NCBI GenBank assembly: GCA_002159065.1
Contig: LZRV01000032.1
Span: forward strand, 1 to 36,489
Direction of reading: 5' to 3'
From: Paenibacillaceae bacterium ZCTH02-B3
GTDB taxonomy: Bacteria; Bacillota; Bacilli; Paenibacillales; Paenibacillaceae
Length of the DNA stretch: 36,489 bases
Below, piece after piece: positions 18,061-27,234 of the stretch. The first letter of the stretch is position 1. Every line of letters begins with the position of its first letter. The position numbers and the translations under genes are program-made. The notes under the pieces were generated by a model. That model saw only the letters and a list, made by a program, of their open reading frames with translations. It did no database searches and was not told the DNA's origin.

Positions 18061-18888
18061 ATGGGAATCACGTCCTTCCGGAGCAAGGCGGTCGGATACG
18101 GAATCACGCTGCTCCTGGTGATCGCGGTATTGCATCCCTTTTTGTGGATCATCGTGTCCACGTTCAAAACCGAACAGGAGCTGATCCGGTATCCCCCGTC
18201 GTTTTTCCCGGACGCGCCCACCGTGATGCAGTACGTCTCGGTGTGGACCCGGATCCCGCTTCTCGACTTTTTCCGGAACACGGTCATTTTCGCCGGGGGA
18301 GTCGCCGTATTGTCCGTCTTTTTCGATTCCATGGCGGGGTACGCTTTCGCCCGCATCCGTTTCCGGGGAAACCGGCCTTTGTTCGCGCTCGTGCTCGTCA
18401 CCATGATGGTGCCGTTTCAGGTGCTCATGGTCCCGCTGTTCGTGGAGGTTTACAAGCTGGGCATGCTCGACACGTATTGGGGGCTCATCCTGCCGCGCGC
18501 GACCAGCGCCTTCGGCATTTTCATGATGCGGTCGTTTTTTGTCACGCTTCCGAAGGATTTGGAAGAATCGGGACGGGTGGACGGCGTGAACGAATTCCGG
18601 ATCTACTGGCACATCATGCTCCCGCTCTGCCGGTCCGCCATGGTCTCGCTCGGCATTTTTCTCCTGATGAACAACTGGAACGATCTCATCTATCCGCTCA
18701 TGCTGACCAGTTCGACCGGGATGCGGACGCTTTCCGCCGGGCTGGCGATGTTCGTCGGCCAAAGGTCCATCGAATACGGCGCGACGCTGGCGGCCGCGGC
18801 GCTGTCCCTTGCTCCGCTCGTGGCGGCCTATGTGCTGGCGCAGCGGTATTTCGTGCAGGGCATCGCGACATCCGGTCTGAAAGGATAA
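18061..18888 (+). CDS. Sugar ABC transporter permease, MalG/UgpE/AraQ type
   Basis: The 275-residue partner permease has six predicted helices, the first at about 15-35 (ITLLLVIAVLHPFLWIIVST). It has the conserved periplasmic TFKTEQEL segment and the EAA-like loop LEESGRVDGVNEFRIYWHIM (about 161-180), followed by the usual MLPLCRSAMVSLGIF. It starts 11 nt after the first permease stop, so it is in the same operon. A GH51 arabinofuranosidase begins 28 nt downstream, which ties the transporter to arabinose-containing saccharides. Confidence 0.93.
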   Translation: MGITSFRSKAVGYGITLLLVIAVLHPFLWIIVSTFKTEQELIRYPPSFFPDAPTVMQYVSVWTRIPLLDFFRNTVIFAGGVAVLSVFFDSMAGYAFARIRFRGNRPLFALVLVTMMVPFQVLMVPLFVEVYKLGMLDTYWGLILPRATSAFGIFMMRSFFVTLPKDLEESGRVDGVNEFRIYWHIMLPLCRSAMVSLGIFLLMNNWNDLIYPLMLTSSTGMRTLSAGLAMFVGQRSIEYGATLAAAALSLAPLVAAYVLAQRYFVQGIATSGLKG

Positions 18889-18916
18889 CGATCAAAAAAC
18901 TTGGGGTGGCGGCAAC

Positions 18917-20416
18917 GTGAAACAGGCAACGATCATTCTCAGCAGAGACTTCACCGTCGGACCCGTCAGCGACCGCATGTTCGGCTCCTTCGTCGAGCAT
19001 ATGGGAAGCGTCATCTACAACGGCATCTACGAACCCGGCCACCCGACCGCGGACGCCGACGGGTTCCGGCGGGACGTGCTGGAACTTGTCAGGGAACTGA
19101 ATCTTTCGGTGATCCGCTATCCCGGCGGGAACTTCACGTCGAGCTACCGCTGGGAGGACGGGGTCGGACCGAAGGAGCTTCGCCCGGTGCGGCCGGATCC
19201 GGCCTGGAAGCAGATCGAGACGAATCAGTTCGGGCTGAATGAATTCATGAAGTGGATCCGTCTCGTCGGGGCGGAGCCGATCCTTACGGTGAACCTGGGG
19301 ACCCGGGGCATCGACGCTGCGCGGGATTTGCTCGAGTACTGCAACTTTGCGGGCGGCACGTACTGGAGCGACATGAGAAAATCGCACGGCGTGCCCGAGC
19401 CGTATCGCGTCCGCACGTGGTGCCTCGGCAACGAGCTGGACGGCGAGTGGCAGGTCGCCCGCAAGACGGCGGAGCAATACGGCCAGCTGGCCCTGGAGAC
19501 GGCGAAAGTGATGAAATGGCTCGACCCGGACATCGAAGTGGTCGCCGTGGGCAGCTCCTCCCGCCAGATCTCCACCTTTCCGGAATGGGACCGGATCGTG
19601 CTGGAGCATGTATACGAGTGGGCCGACTATCTGTCGATCCACCATTACATCGGCAAGCGCGAAAACGACACGCCCACGTATCTCGCGATGCCTCTCGAAA
19701 TGGAGCGCCACATCGAGGAAGCCATCGCCGCGTGTGATTACGTGAAAGGCCTCTTGCGGAGCAACAAGGTCATGTACCTGTCGTTCGACGAATGGAACGT
19801 TTGGCGGGAACCGGACGTGCCGTATACGCCGTGGCAAACCGGAAGTCCCTACGACTGGGTGCGGTTCCGGATGGAGGACGTGCTCGTTTTCGGTTCGGCC
19901 ATGCTGACGCTCCTGCGCCGCGCGGACCGCATCCGGATCGCGTGCCAGTCGCTCCTGGTCAACACGATTCCCCTGATTTTGACGGAAAAGGGCGGAAAAG
20001 CGTGGCGCAATCCCACCTTTTATCCGTTCCTGCACGTGTCCCGGTACGGGCGCGGCGTCGTGCTGCGCGGTTTGGTCGACAGCCCCCGGTATGACACGAA
20101 AACGTACACCGACGTGCCGGTGGTGGATCCGGCCGCGGTCTGGAACCCGGAAATGGAGGAACTTTCGGTGTTTGCCGTCAACCGGGGAGAGGAGCCGGTC
20201 GTCCTCGCCCTCGATTTGCGTGATTTCCCGCAGCTTTCGTTCCTGGAACACCACGTGGTGAAGCACGAGCGCCTGGACGCCTTCAACACGGCGGAGCGGC
20301 CGGACGAAATCGCGCCGCGGCGCGGGGCGGGCGCCCGGGTGGACGGGGGCAGGGCCGAGGCGGTGCTCGACCCCTATTCCTGGAACGTGGTCCGCTTCCG
20401 GACGAGAAGGGCGTGA
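18917..20416 (+). CDS. abfA: Alpha-L-arabinofuranosidase, glycoside hydrolase family 51
   Basis: GH51 enzymes release terminal arabinofuranosyl residues from arabino- and arabinoxylo-oligosaccharides with retention of configuration, normally inside the cell. The 499-residue length is typical. A (beta/alpha)8 barrel carries FGSFVEHMGSVIYNGIYEPG, the IRYPGGNFTSSYRWEDGVGP motif, the acid/base Glu173 in CLGNELDG and the nucleophile Glu292 in SFDEWNVW. A C-terminal beta-sandwich follows (about 390-499). No signal peptide is present, in line with intracellular cleavage of imported oligosaccharides. The start is GTG 18917, 28 nt after the permease stop, with a weak SD. It is the last gene of the operon. 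Confidence 0.95.
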   Translation: MKQATIILSRDFTVGPVSDRMFGSFVEHMGSVIYNGIYEPGHPTADADGFRRDVLELVRELNLSVIRYPGGNFTSSYRWEDGVGPKELRPVRPDPAWKQIETNQFGLNEFMKWIRLVGAEPILTVNLGTRGIDAARDLLEYCNFAGGTYWSDMRKSHGVPEPYRVRTWCLGNELDGEWQVARKTAEQYGQLALETAKVMKWLDPDIEVVAVGSSSRQISTFPEWDRIVLEHVYEWADYLSIHHYIGKRENDTPTYLAMPLEMERHIEEAIAACDYVKGLLRSNKVMYLSFDEWNVWREPDVPYTPWQTGSPYDWVRFRMEDVLVFGSAMLTLLRRADRIRIACQSLLVNTIPLILTEKGGKAWRNPTFYPFLHVSRYGRGVVLRGLVDSPRYDTKTYTDVPVVDPAAVWNPEMEELSVFAVNRGEEPVVLALDLRDFPQLSFLEHHVVKHERLDAFNTAERPDEIAPRRGAGARVDGGRAEAVLDPYSWNVVRFRTRRA

Positions 20417-20442
20417 AGCCGGGCAAAACCGGCAAAAAAATG

Positions 20443-20460
20443 CGCCTGTCATGACAGGCG
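20443..20460. repeat. Perfect 18-bp palindrome after abfA
   Basis: CGCCTGTCATGACAGGCG is a perfect inverted repeat 27 bp after the abfA stop. It has no T-tract, so it is not a classic terminator by itself. It may be a protein-binding site or an RNA 3'-end stabiliser ahead of the terminator at 20474-20520. Confidence 0.6.
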
Positions 20461-20473
20461 ACAGACGAAAGAC

Positions 20474-20520
20474 AAACTCCCGTTGCGCGCGCCTTCGAAG
20501 GGATCGCCGCGGGAGTTTTT
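20474..20520 (+). terminator. Intrinsic terminator of the arabinoside operon
   Basis: AAACTCCCG (20474-20482) pairs with CGGGAGTTT (20510-20518) in a 9-bp stem around a GC-rich 27-nt loop, and the right arm ends in a run of five T. It closes the abfA operon before the divergently regulated MarR unit. Confidence 0.75.
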
Positions 20521-20569
20521 CGCGCCATCTTTCATGCCTTCGCGCAGCGGCGGTCGACGGGAAGGTCCG

Positions 20570-20614
20570 TTGACACCGCGTATTTTTATCGTTTAATATT
20601 TCAATTGTTTAAAT
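20570..20614 (+). promoter_or_regulatory. Promoter and probable MarR operator
   Basis: A consensus -35 TTGACA (20570-20575) is followed by an AT-rich -10 (TTTAAT 20592-20597, spacer 16, or TTAATA one base later). An imperfect inverted repeat ATTTCAA-TTG-TTTAAAT (20598-20614, six of seven pairs) sits over the start point. This size and position suit a MarR dimer controlling the marR-efflux operon. Confidence 0.6.
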
Positions 20615-20666
20615 TTTTACCGGACGGTCATGAAGCGCCGAAAATCGAAAGCATTGAGGTGGGCCC

Positions 20667-21107
20667 ATGGACGCTTCGCGGGAGGAACAGGCGCGCAGAA
20701 TCCAGATCGCGCTGCATCACATCAAGCGCTCCCTTGACGCGGCTACGCTCAAGGCGGCCGAGCTGCCCATGACGGTGCCGCAGATGTATATGCTTTATTT
20801 CATCAAACAGCAGGACAAATGCCGGCTGACGCAACTGGCCGACCGGTTCGGCGTCAAGCCCAGCGCCATTACGGTAATGGTCGACCGGCTGGAGAAAGCG
20901 GGGTATGTCAGGCGCTTTCCCGATCCCGACGACCGCCGGTCCATGCTGGCGGGCATCACGCCGGCCGGGAAAGAGGCGCTGGAGCGGGCGTTTCGCGCCA
21001 GGAACCAAGTGCTGATCGGCTACCTGTCCCGCCTGGAAGAGACGGAGATATCTGTCTTTTTGCGCCTGCTGGAGAAGTTCGCGGGCGTATCGGAAGGAAA
21101 TGAATAA
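20667..21107 (+). CDS. MarR-family transcriptional regulator of the efflux pump
   Basis: The 146-residue protein has the MarR winged helix-turn-helix at about 35-105 (RLTQLADRFGVKPSAITVMV, then DRLEKAGYVRR) and the wing DPDDRRSMLAGITPAGKEAL, flanked by dimerisation helices. MarR proteins usually repress an adjacent pump until a small aromatic or toxic ligand releases them. The start ATG 20667 follows GAGGTGGG. The stop overlaps the next start by 8 nt, so regulator and pump are translated from one message. The ligand is unknown. Confidence 0.93.
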   Translation: MDASREEQARRIQIALHHIKRSLDAATLKAAELPMTVPQMYMLYFIKQQDKCRLTQLADRFGVKPSAITVMVDRLEKAGYVRRFPDPDDRRSMLAGITPAGKEALERAFRARNQVLIGYLSRLEETEISVFLRLLEKFAGVSEGNE

Positions 21108-22764
21108 AGACAGAAAACGGGGAGTGGACGAGACCGTGGGAGATTTGCCTTCAGCGCGCAAATTGCCGGTCATGCTCGCCATCGTGGCGGCCATGTTTTT
21201 TTCGGCCATCAACCAGACGATTGTAGGGCCCGCCATGCCGCGCATCATCTCGGTCCTCAACGGGATGGAATATTACAGCTGGTGCATCACCATTTATCTT
21301 TTGACGTCGACCATCGCCACCGCCCTCGTGGGCAAACTGTCCGACATTTACGGCCGGAAGCCGTTCATGCTGATCGGCATCGCGGTGTTCATGGCCGGGG
21401 CGTTTTTGTGCGGGTTCTCGGGGAACATCTTCGAGTTTATCGCCTACCGGGGCGTGCAGGGCATCGGCGCCGGCATCGTCATGGCGACGGCGTTTACCGC
21501 GGTCGGCGACCTGTTCCCGGCGCGGGAACGGGGCCGGTGGATGGGGCTGATGTCGGCCGCGTTCGGGTTTTCCAGCATCGTCGGTCCGCCGCTGGGCGGC
21601 TGGATGGTCGACCATTGGGACTGGAAATGGCTGTTTTGGGTGTTCCTGCCGCTCGGGTTTGTGGCGTTTGCGATGATCCTTGCGCTTTTTCCCAAAACGG
21701 AGCGGCGTCCTCCGGAGCCCGTCGACTACGCCGGATCGCTGGTTCTGACGCTGTTTCTGACGGCGCTTCTGCTGGGCCTTTCCTTCGCCGGCGGCGAAGC
21801 GGGATGGGGATCCCCGCGGGTCTTGTGGCTCCTGGCGGCCGCCGCCGTGCTCGGCATCGCGTTCGTGATGGTCGAGGCGCGGGCATCCAGCCCCGTCATG
21901 CCGCTGTCGCTGTTCCGCAACGACATCGTGACCATCTCCAACGTGATCGGCTTCGTGATGAGCGCGGGCATGATGGGCGCGCTCATCTATATGCCGCTGT
22001 TCGTGCAGGGGGTGCAGGGCGTCTCGCCGACCTACGCGGGGTATGTGACGATGCCGATGTCGGTGTGCATGGTCCTGCTCAGCGGCTGGATCGGCCGGCA
22101 GATCACCAAGACCGGCAAATACAAACGATATGCCGTTATCGGCATGCCCGTCATGATCGCCGGCATGCTGATCATGGCGTTCATGGACAGCGTTTGGCAG
22201 GCGGCGCTCGGCATGGCGGTGTTCGGATTCGGGCTGGGCATGGGCATGCCGGTGTTCGCCGTAACGGTGCAAAACGCGGTGAGCCTCGACCAGCTCGGCG
22301 TGGTGACGGCCTCCAGCCAGCTGTTCCGAAGCCTGGGCGGAACGGTCGGCATTACGGTGCTGGGAACGATCATGAACAATGAAATGCGGCGCCATCTGAG
22401 CGCATCGTTTGGCGGAGACGCTTCCGCGGGAGCGGGGGCGGGTGCGGGGATGGCCGACGGTGCGGCCGGACAGACGGGGGCGGCTTTCCCGCTCGATACG
22501 GAAACGCTGCTCAACCAGCCCGAACTTGAAGCGTATCGGCAGTCTCTGCCGGCGGATCAGCGCGAGATATTCGACCGGCTGGTGGACATGGTGCGCGACG
22601 CCCTGGACGCTTCCCTGACCACGGTGTTTTTGACAGGGGCGGCTTTGGTGCTGCTTGCGGCGGTGCTTGTGTTTTTCCTGCGGGAGATTCCCCTGGCCAC
22701 GGGCAGAGGAAATCCGGAAGCCCGTGAGCCGGCGCGTGAAAAGGGGGCGCCGGGGAAAGGATAA
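21100..22764 (+). CDS. DHA2-family (EmrB/QacA-type) multidrug efflux transporter
   Basis: The 554-residue membrane protein has about 14 predicted helices. Diagnostic text includes SAINQTIVGPAMPRI in helix 1, motif A GKLSDIYGRKP after helix 2, the RGVQGIGAGIVMATAFTAVG helix, and FSSIVGPPLGGWMVDHWDWK followed by WLFWVFLPLG, typical of drug:H+ antiporters with 14 helices. A Gly/Ala-rich loop of about 30 residues (about 440-470, GAGAGAGMADG) before the last helices is unusual but lies in a variable region. It overlaps the marR stop. The substrate cannot be read from sequence. Confidence 0.93.
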   Translation: MNKDRKRGVDETVGDLPSARKLPVMLAIVAAMFFSAINQTIVGPAMPRIISVLNGMEYYSWCITIYLLTSTIATALVGKLSDIYGRKPFMLIGIAVFMAGAFLCGFSGNIFEFIAYRGVQGIGAGIVMATAFTAVGDLFPARERGRWMGLMSAAFGFSSIVGPPLGGWMVDHWDWKWLFWVFLPLGFVAFAMILALFPKTERRPPEPVDYAGSLVLTLFLTALLLGLSFAGGEAGWGSPRVLWLLAAAAVLGIAFVMVEARASSPVMPLSLFRNDIVTISNVIGFVMSAGMMGALIYMPLFVQGVQGVSPTYAGYVTMPMSVCMVLLSGWIGRQITKTGKYKRYAVIGMPVMIAGMLIMAFMDSVWQAALGMAVFGFGLGMGMPVFAVTVQNAVSLDQLGVVTASSQLFRSLGGTVGITVLGTIMNNEMRRHLSASFGGDASAGAGAGAGMADGAAGQTGAAFPLDTETLLNQPELEAYRQSLPADQREIFDRLVDMVRDALDASLTTVFLTGAALVLLAAVLVFFLREIPLATGRGNPEAREPAREKGAPGKG

Positions 22765-22800
22765 AAAAGCGCCAATTCTTGTGCGAATAGGGGAATGGGA

Positions 22801-23676
22801 ATGACGCGACGAAGTTTGATCCCGTGCGTGATCGCGTGCCTGTGCCTGGCCGCCGCGGCATGTACCGGATCCCGGGGGGACGGACGCGAAACCGCTTCGC
22901 CGCCGGCAACGCATCTGCCGACCGCCGCGCCCGATTCCGGGGCGAGGATGCTGCTGAGGGATGCGGAGCAGGCGGCGGGAACGCTGGAGCGGTATGCTTT
23001 TTCGCTGAACCTCACCCAGAGGCTGGATCCCGTCTCCGGGGCGGAAGGCGAGGCGGCGGAGGAAGCCGAGACGGCAAGCGAAGGCCGGGTGGAAGTCCGG
23101 CCGCGGCGGGTGGATCAGACCGTGCGCGTCGCCTTTGAAGGGGAATGGCTGGCCGAGTACCGGACCATCCTGGTGCCCGAAGGCGCCTACGTTTACGAAT
23201 ACGGGCTGGATGAATGGGCAAGGGTGCCGAAGGAAGAGGCGGCGGAGATGCTGGAGACGCTGTCCGATTTTCAGGTCGATCTGCCGGAGGCGGTCCGGCA
23301 GGTGGCGGCGCTCGGTCCGGCGACGGCGAACCGAAACGAAGACGGCATCACGGTCCGGTACGAAGGCGGCGGCGAGGAAGCGCACCGGTTCGCGACCCGT
23401 CTGCTGGAAAGCACCTTCGCCTGGTCGCAGCAGGAGAAGAAAACCCGGGAGAGCCTTGAGGTCCGGCATCTCACGGCGGAGCTCGTGCTGGATCCCGATC
23501 GGCTGTGGCCCGCGGCGTTCCGCGTGGAAATGGAAGCCGCGCTGACCATGGGCGATCCGGAAGGGTCCTACGTCCTGACCCAGACGTTCACCGGCGCTTA
23601 CCGCGAGCACAACGCGTCCGCGCCTGTCGAAGTGCCGGAGGAAGCGAAGGCGGCGCCCCTTCTCGGGAACCCGTGA
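22801..23676 (+). CDS. Secreted lipoprotein of unknown function (DUF6612-like)
   Basis: The 291-residue product has a basic N-terminus, a hydrophobic stretch and a lipobox-like AAAC ending at about Cys21, so it should be anchored to the outer face of the membrane. The mature part (about 45-275) has alternating beta-strand text (VAFEGEWLAEYRTILVPEGA, YVYEYGLDEWARVP). It resembles the single-domain DUF6612/LppX-like lipoproteins common in spore-forming Bacillota; this is family resemblance only. ATG 22801 is preferred over ATG 22795 because AGGGGA (22789-22794) is 6 nt before it. It starts 36 bp after the efflux pump and may be co-transcribed with it. Confidence 0.8.
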   Translation: MTRRSLIPCVIACLCLAAAACTGSRGDGRETASPPATHLPTAAPDSGARMLLRDAEQAAGTLERYAFSLNLTQRLDPVSGAEGEAAEEAETASEGRVEVRPRRVDQTVRVAFEGEWLAEYRTILVPEGAYVYEYGLDEWARVPKEEAAEMLETLSDFQVDLPEAVRQVAALGPATANRNEDGITVRYEGGGEEAHRFATRLLESTFAWSQQEKKTRESLEVRHLTAELVLDPDRLWPAAFRVEMEAALTMGDPEGSYVLTQTFTGAYREHNASAPVEVPEEAKAAPLLGNP

Positions 23677-23762
23677 GTCCGCCGGGATTCATCAGCCCTG
23701 AACCGCCGGCGGCGGCGGACGCCCGCGAATGCCGGCCCCGGCCTGCGGCCAGGGCGCCCCAG

Positions 23763-23792
23763 TGGACGATCCGCTCCGCCGTCCGCTATAAT
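23763..23792 (+). promoter_or_regulatory. Promoter of ychF
   Basis: A perfect -10 TATAAT (23787-23792) has TGGACG (23763-23768) 18 bp upstream as a four-of-six -35. The start point would be about 27 bp before the ychF ATG, and GGGAGAGGAA (23813-23822) provides the SD. Confidence 0.6.
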
Positions 23793-23826
23793 GACGTGGG
23801 AATTACAGAGGCGGGAGAGGAATCCA

Positions 23827-24927
23827 ATGCCGTTGTCATGCGGAATCGTGGGACTGCCCAACGTCGGCAAATCCACGTTGTTCAACGCCATCACGCGGGC
23901 GGGGGCCGAGGCGGCCAACTACCCGTTTTGCACCATTGATCCCAACGTCGGCGTCGTCGAGGTGCCGGATGAACGCCTCCGGAAGCTGGCCGAGATCGTG
24001 AAGCCCCAGCGCATCGTGCCGACGGCCTTCGAATTCGTGGACATCGCCGGGCTGGTGCGGGGCGCGAGCAAGGGCGAGGGCCTCGGCAACAAGTTTCTCG
24101 CGCACATCCGCGAAGTCGACGCCATCGCCCACGTGGTGCGCTGTTTTCAGGACACGAATATCACCCACGTGGCGGGCAAGGTGGACCCGCTGGGCGACAT
24201 CGCCACCATCAACCTGGAGCTCATCCTGGCGGACCTGGAGACGCTGGAACGCCGCATGGAGCGCACCCGGAAAAACTTGAAAAGCGGCGAGAAAAAATAC
24301 GTGCAGGAAATGGACGTGCTGGAGCGCCTCCACGCCGCCCTGACCGCGGAGAAGCCGGCGCGCGCCGTGCCGCTGACCGACGAGGAAAGGCTGATCGTGC
24401 GCGACCTGCACCTGCTCACCATGAAACCGGTGCTGTACGTGGCCAACGTCGGCGAAGACGAAGCCGCGGATCCGGACCGCAACCCGTTCGTGCAACAGGT
24501 GCGCGAGTACGCCGCCGCCGAAGGGGCGGAGGTCGTGCCCATCTGCGCCCGCCTCGAAGCGGAGATCGCGGAGCTGGACGACGAAGAAAAGGCGCTGTTC
24601 CTTCAGGAGCTGGGCCTGAAGGAATCCGGCCTCGACCGGTTGATCAAGGCGGCGTACAAGCTGCTCGGGCTGCAGACGTTTTTCACCGCCGGGGAGAAGG
24701 AAGTGCGGGCCTGGACCATCCGCGCGGGCACGAAAGCGCCGCAGGCGGCCGGCGTCATCCATTCCGATTTCGAGCGGGGCTTCATTCGGGCGGAAGTGGT
24801 TTCCTGCGAAGACCTGCTGGCGGCCGGCTCGATGGCGGCGGTGCGGGACAGGGGGCTGCTCCGGCTGGAAGGAAAGGATTACGTGGTGCAGGACGGGGAC
24901 GTGATGCATTTCCGCTTCAACGTTTGA
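23827..24927 (+). CDS. ychF: Redox-regulated ATPase YchF (Obg-family, OLA1)
   Basis: YchF is a universally conserved P-loop protein of the Obg group that prefers ATP and binds ribosomes. The 366-residue length is standard. The P-loop GLPNVGKST (about 8-16), the G3-like [17 protein letters not shown] (about 70), a coiled-coil insertion ([20 protein letters not shown], about 145) and the C-terminal TGS domain with [20 protein letters not shown] and DVMHFRFNV are all present. ATG 23827 is used because of its SD and because [10 protein letters not shown] then begins at residue 7 as in homologues; the longer in-frame start at 23791 overlaps the -10 box. Confidence 0.97.
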   Translation: MPLSCGIVGLPNVGKSTLFNAITRAGAEAANYPFCTIDPNVGVVEVPDERLRKLAEIVKPQRIVPTAFEFVDIAGLVRGASKGEGLGNKFLAHIREVDAIAHVVRCFQDTNITHVAGKVDPLGDIATINLELILADLETLERRMERTRKNLKSGEKKYVQEMDVLERLHAALTAEKPARAVPLTDEERLIVRDLHLLTMKPVLYVANVGEDEAADPDRNPFVQQVREYAAAEGAEVVPICARLEAEIAELDDEEKALFLQELGLKESGLDRLIKAAYKLLGLQTFFTAGEKEVRAWTIRAGTKAPQAAGVIHSDFERGFIRAEVVSCEDLLAAGSMAAVRDRGLLRLEGKDYVVQDGDVMHFRFNV

Positions 24928-24998
24928 CCGGTCCTGATTTTTTCCTTATTGTATTAATAAATTCCGACAACATCGGCCGAGAGGGAGGGTGAACGGGC

Positions 24999-26072
24999 AT
25001 GCTGGATCGTCTGAAAGTGCTGGCGGAACGGTACGAAAAACTGGGCGAACTGCTTTCCGATCCCGACGTGGTCAGCGACCCGGCACGCCTCCGCTCGTAC
25101 GCCAAGGAACAGGCTGAACTGGAGGATATCTACCAGGCCTATCGGGAATACAGGACCGTCGTTACCCAGCTGGAGGACGCGAAGGCGCTCCTGGAAGACA
25201 AGATCGACGACGAGCTGCGGGAGATGGCCAAGGCGGAAGTCGCCGAACTTACGGACAAAAAGGAAAAGCTGGAAGAGCGGATTCGCGTTTTGCTCCTGCC
25301 CAAGGACCCCAACGACGGCAAGAACGTGATCATGGAAATCCGCGGCGCGGCGGGGGGCGAGGAAGCCAACCTGTTCGCCGCCGACCTGTACCGGATGTAC
25401 GTCCGCTACGCGGAGCGCCAGGGGTGGCGCACGGAAGTGCTGGACAGCCACGTGAGCGACCTGGGCGGTTACAAGGAAATCGTGTTCCGGATCATCGGCC
25501 CCGACGTGTACCGGAAGCTCAAATACGAAAGCGGCGCCCACCGGGTGCAGCGCGTGCCGGTGACGGAATCGGGCGGGCGGATCCACACGTCGACGTCCAC
25601 CGTGCTGGTCATGCCGGAAGCCGAGGAAGTGGAAGTGGAGATCCTGGACAAGGACATCCGCGTGGATACGTTTTGCGCCAGCGGTCCCGGCGGGCAGTCC
25701 GTCAACACCACGAAATCCGCGGTGCGCATCACCCACATCCCGACGGGGATCGTCGTCACCTGCCAGGACGGCAAATCGCAGAACGACAACAAGGCGAAGG
25801 CCATGCAGGTGCTCCGGGCGCGGATTCTGGAGAAAAAACGCCGGGAAGAGGAAGAGCGGCTGGCCGGGGAGCGCCGGGAAAAAATCGGCACGGGGGACCG
25901 CAGCGAGCGGATTCGCACGTACAACTTTCCGCAGAGCCGCGTGACCGACCACCGGATCGGGCTGACGCTGCACCGGCTGGACGCGGTGCTGGCCGGCGAG
26001 ATCGACGAGATCATCAACGCGCTCATCCTGGCGGAGCAGACGGAGATGCTGAAAAAGGAAACCCCGGCGTGA
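24999..26072 (+). CDS. prfA: Peptide chain release factor 1
   Basis: RF1 recognises UAA and UAG stop codons and triggers peptide release. The 357-residue protein has the coiled N-terminal domain, the PxT codon-recognition motif (PVT in [17 protein letters not shown]) and the catalytic GGQ loop at G231-G232-Q233 in [20 protein letters not shown]. The PVT tripeptide marks RF1 rather than RF2. The SD-rich leader GAGGGAGGGTG precedes ATG 24999. It is followed by prmC, which methylates the GGQ glutamine, an arrangement conserved across bacteria. Confidence 0.98.
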   Translation: MLDRLKVLAERYEKLGELLSDPDVVSDPARLRSYAKEQAELEDIYQAYREYRTVVTQLEDAKALLEDKIDDELREMAKAEVAELTDKKEKLEERIRVLLLPKDPNDGKNVIMEIRGAAGGEEANLFAADLYRMYVRYAERQGWRTEVLDSHVSDLGGYKEIVFRIIGPDVYRKLKYESGAHRVQRVPVTESGGRIHTSTSTVLVMPEAEEVEVEILDKDIRVDTFCASGPGGQSVNTTKSAVRITHIPTGIVVTCQDGKSQNDNKAKAMQVLRARILEKKRREEEERLAGERREKIGTGDRSERIRTYNFPQSRVTDHRIGLTLHRLDAVLAGEIDEIINALILAEQTEMLKKETPA

Positions 26073-26189
26073 AGCGTCGGACCGCGGGGGAAGATCGGCG
26101 ACGCAGCCCGGAGTCGGCGGTTGGAACGAAAGAACCGTGCGGACGAAAAGCGTCACGGGCGGTGCGGCGGCGAAAAGGAGCGGGTGGCG

Positions 26190-27101
26190 GTGCCGGAGGA
26201 GAAGGCGCCAGGATTTGCGACGCTGGAACAGGAATGGCGGCGGGCCGCGCGGCGGCTGGCGGACGCCGGAGTGGGGGAGCCGGAGGCGAATGCGGAGCGG
26301 CTCCTTTTGCATGTGCTCGGCCTGACGAAGGCGGAGCTCCTGCGGGATTTTCGCGAGCCGTTTCCCGAGGCGATGCGGGAGGCGTGGGAGGCGGTCCTGC
26401 GGCGCAAGGAGCGCGGCGAGCCGGCGCAGTATATCACGGGCGAGCAGCATTTTTGCGGGCGCGCCTTCCGGGTGACGCCGGCGGTGCTCATCCCGCGGCC
26501 GGAGACGGAGCTCCTGGCCGAGGCGGTGCTGGCGGCGCTGCCGGCGGACGAGCCGCTCGCGGTGGCGGACGTGGGCACCGGCAGCGGCGCGCTGGCGGTG
26601 ACGCTCGCCGCCGAACGGCCGATGTGGCGCGTTGTCGCCACCGACCTGTCGGAGGAGGCTTTGGCGGTGGCCCGGCACAACGCCGCCCGCCACGGGGTGG
26701 CGGAACGCATCCGGTTTGCGCGGGGCGATTTGCTGGAGCCGTTCCTCACGGGGACGCGGGAGGACGTGCCGGACGCGATCGTGTCCAATCCGCCCTATGT
26801 TCCGGCGGGGGAGCTGCCCAAGTTGCAGCGCGAGGTCGCCGAATTCGAGCCGCGCCTGGCGCTGGACGGCGGCGCGGACGGCCTGGAAGCGTACCGCCGG
26901 CTGGCCGCGCAGCTGGCCGCGCTGCCGGTCTTGCCCCGCCTGGTCGCCCTGGAAACGGGCGCCGGCCAGGCGGAAGCGGTGGCCGCCCTGCTCGGGACGG
27001 CCTCGGACTGGGCGGAGATCCGGTTCGTGCGCGACTATGCCGGCATCGACCGGCACGTGCTCGCCTTTGGCAGACCGCCGGGAACCCGGTCAACCGCCTG
27101 A
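26190..27101 (+). CDS. prmC: Release-factor glutamine methyltransferase PrmC (HemK)
   Basis: PrmC uses S-adenosylmethionine to methylate the glutamine of the GGQ motif in release factors. The 303-residue product has the N-terminal helical substrate-binding domain (to about 90), then LIPRPETELLAE, the SAM-binding VADVGTGSGALAVTLA (about 131) and the catalytic NPPY motif at 200-203 followed by VPAGELPKLQREVAEFEPRL. I place the start at GTG 26190, 9 nt after AAAAGGAG (26173-26180). GTG 26184 is too close to that SD, and the longer reading from 26121 adds 23 unconserved residues. It lies 117 bp after prfA. Confidence 0.95.
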   Translation: MPEEKAPGFATLEQEWRRAARRLADAGVGEPEANAERLLLHVLGLTKAELLRDFREPFPEAMREAWEAVLRRKERGEPAQYITGEQHFCGRAFRVTPAVLIPRPETELLAEAVLAALPADEPLAVADVGTGSGALAVTLAAERPMWRVVATDLSEEALAVARHNAARHGVAERIRFARGDLLEPFLTGTREDVPDAIVSNPPYVPAGELPKLQREVAEFEPRLALDGGADGLEAYRRLAAQLAALPVLPRLVALETGAGQAEAVAALLGTASDWAEIRFVRDYAGIDRHVLAFGRPPGTRSTA

Positions 27102-27135
27102 GGCAATCTTGCTGCGAAAAATAATAGGTTGCTAG

Positions 27136-27164
27136 GTTTGGAGATTCGCAAAACGGACATACTG
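27136..27164 (+). promoter_or_regulatory. Possible SigF promoter of spoIIR
   Basis: GGACATACTG (27155-27164) fits the SigF -10 pattern GGnnAnAnTR at every fixed position. GTTTG (27136-27140), 14 bp upstream, is a weak match to the -35 GYATA. spoIIR is a forespore SigF gene in B. subtilis, which supports the reading, but the -35 and spacing are imperfect. Confidence 0.4.
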
Positions 27165-27191
27165 GTACCAAGACGTTCCGGAACGCATCGG

Positions 27192-27220
27192 GGAGCGCCC
27201 GCGGGCCCGGCGGGCGCTCC
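27192..27220 (+). promoter_or_regulatory. Strong GC hairpin directly before the spoIIR SD
   Basis: A perfect 11-bp stem GGAGCGCCCGC (27192-27202) / GCGGGCGCTCC (27210-27220) with loop GGGCCCG ends immediately before the SD GGGGAG (27221-27226). There is no T-run. It could be the 3' end of the prmC message, a translational control structure or a roadblock. A second palindrome, CGTTCCGGAACG, lies at 27174-27185. Confidence 0.5.
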
Positions 27221-27234
27221 GGGGAGCGAACGCG

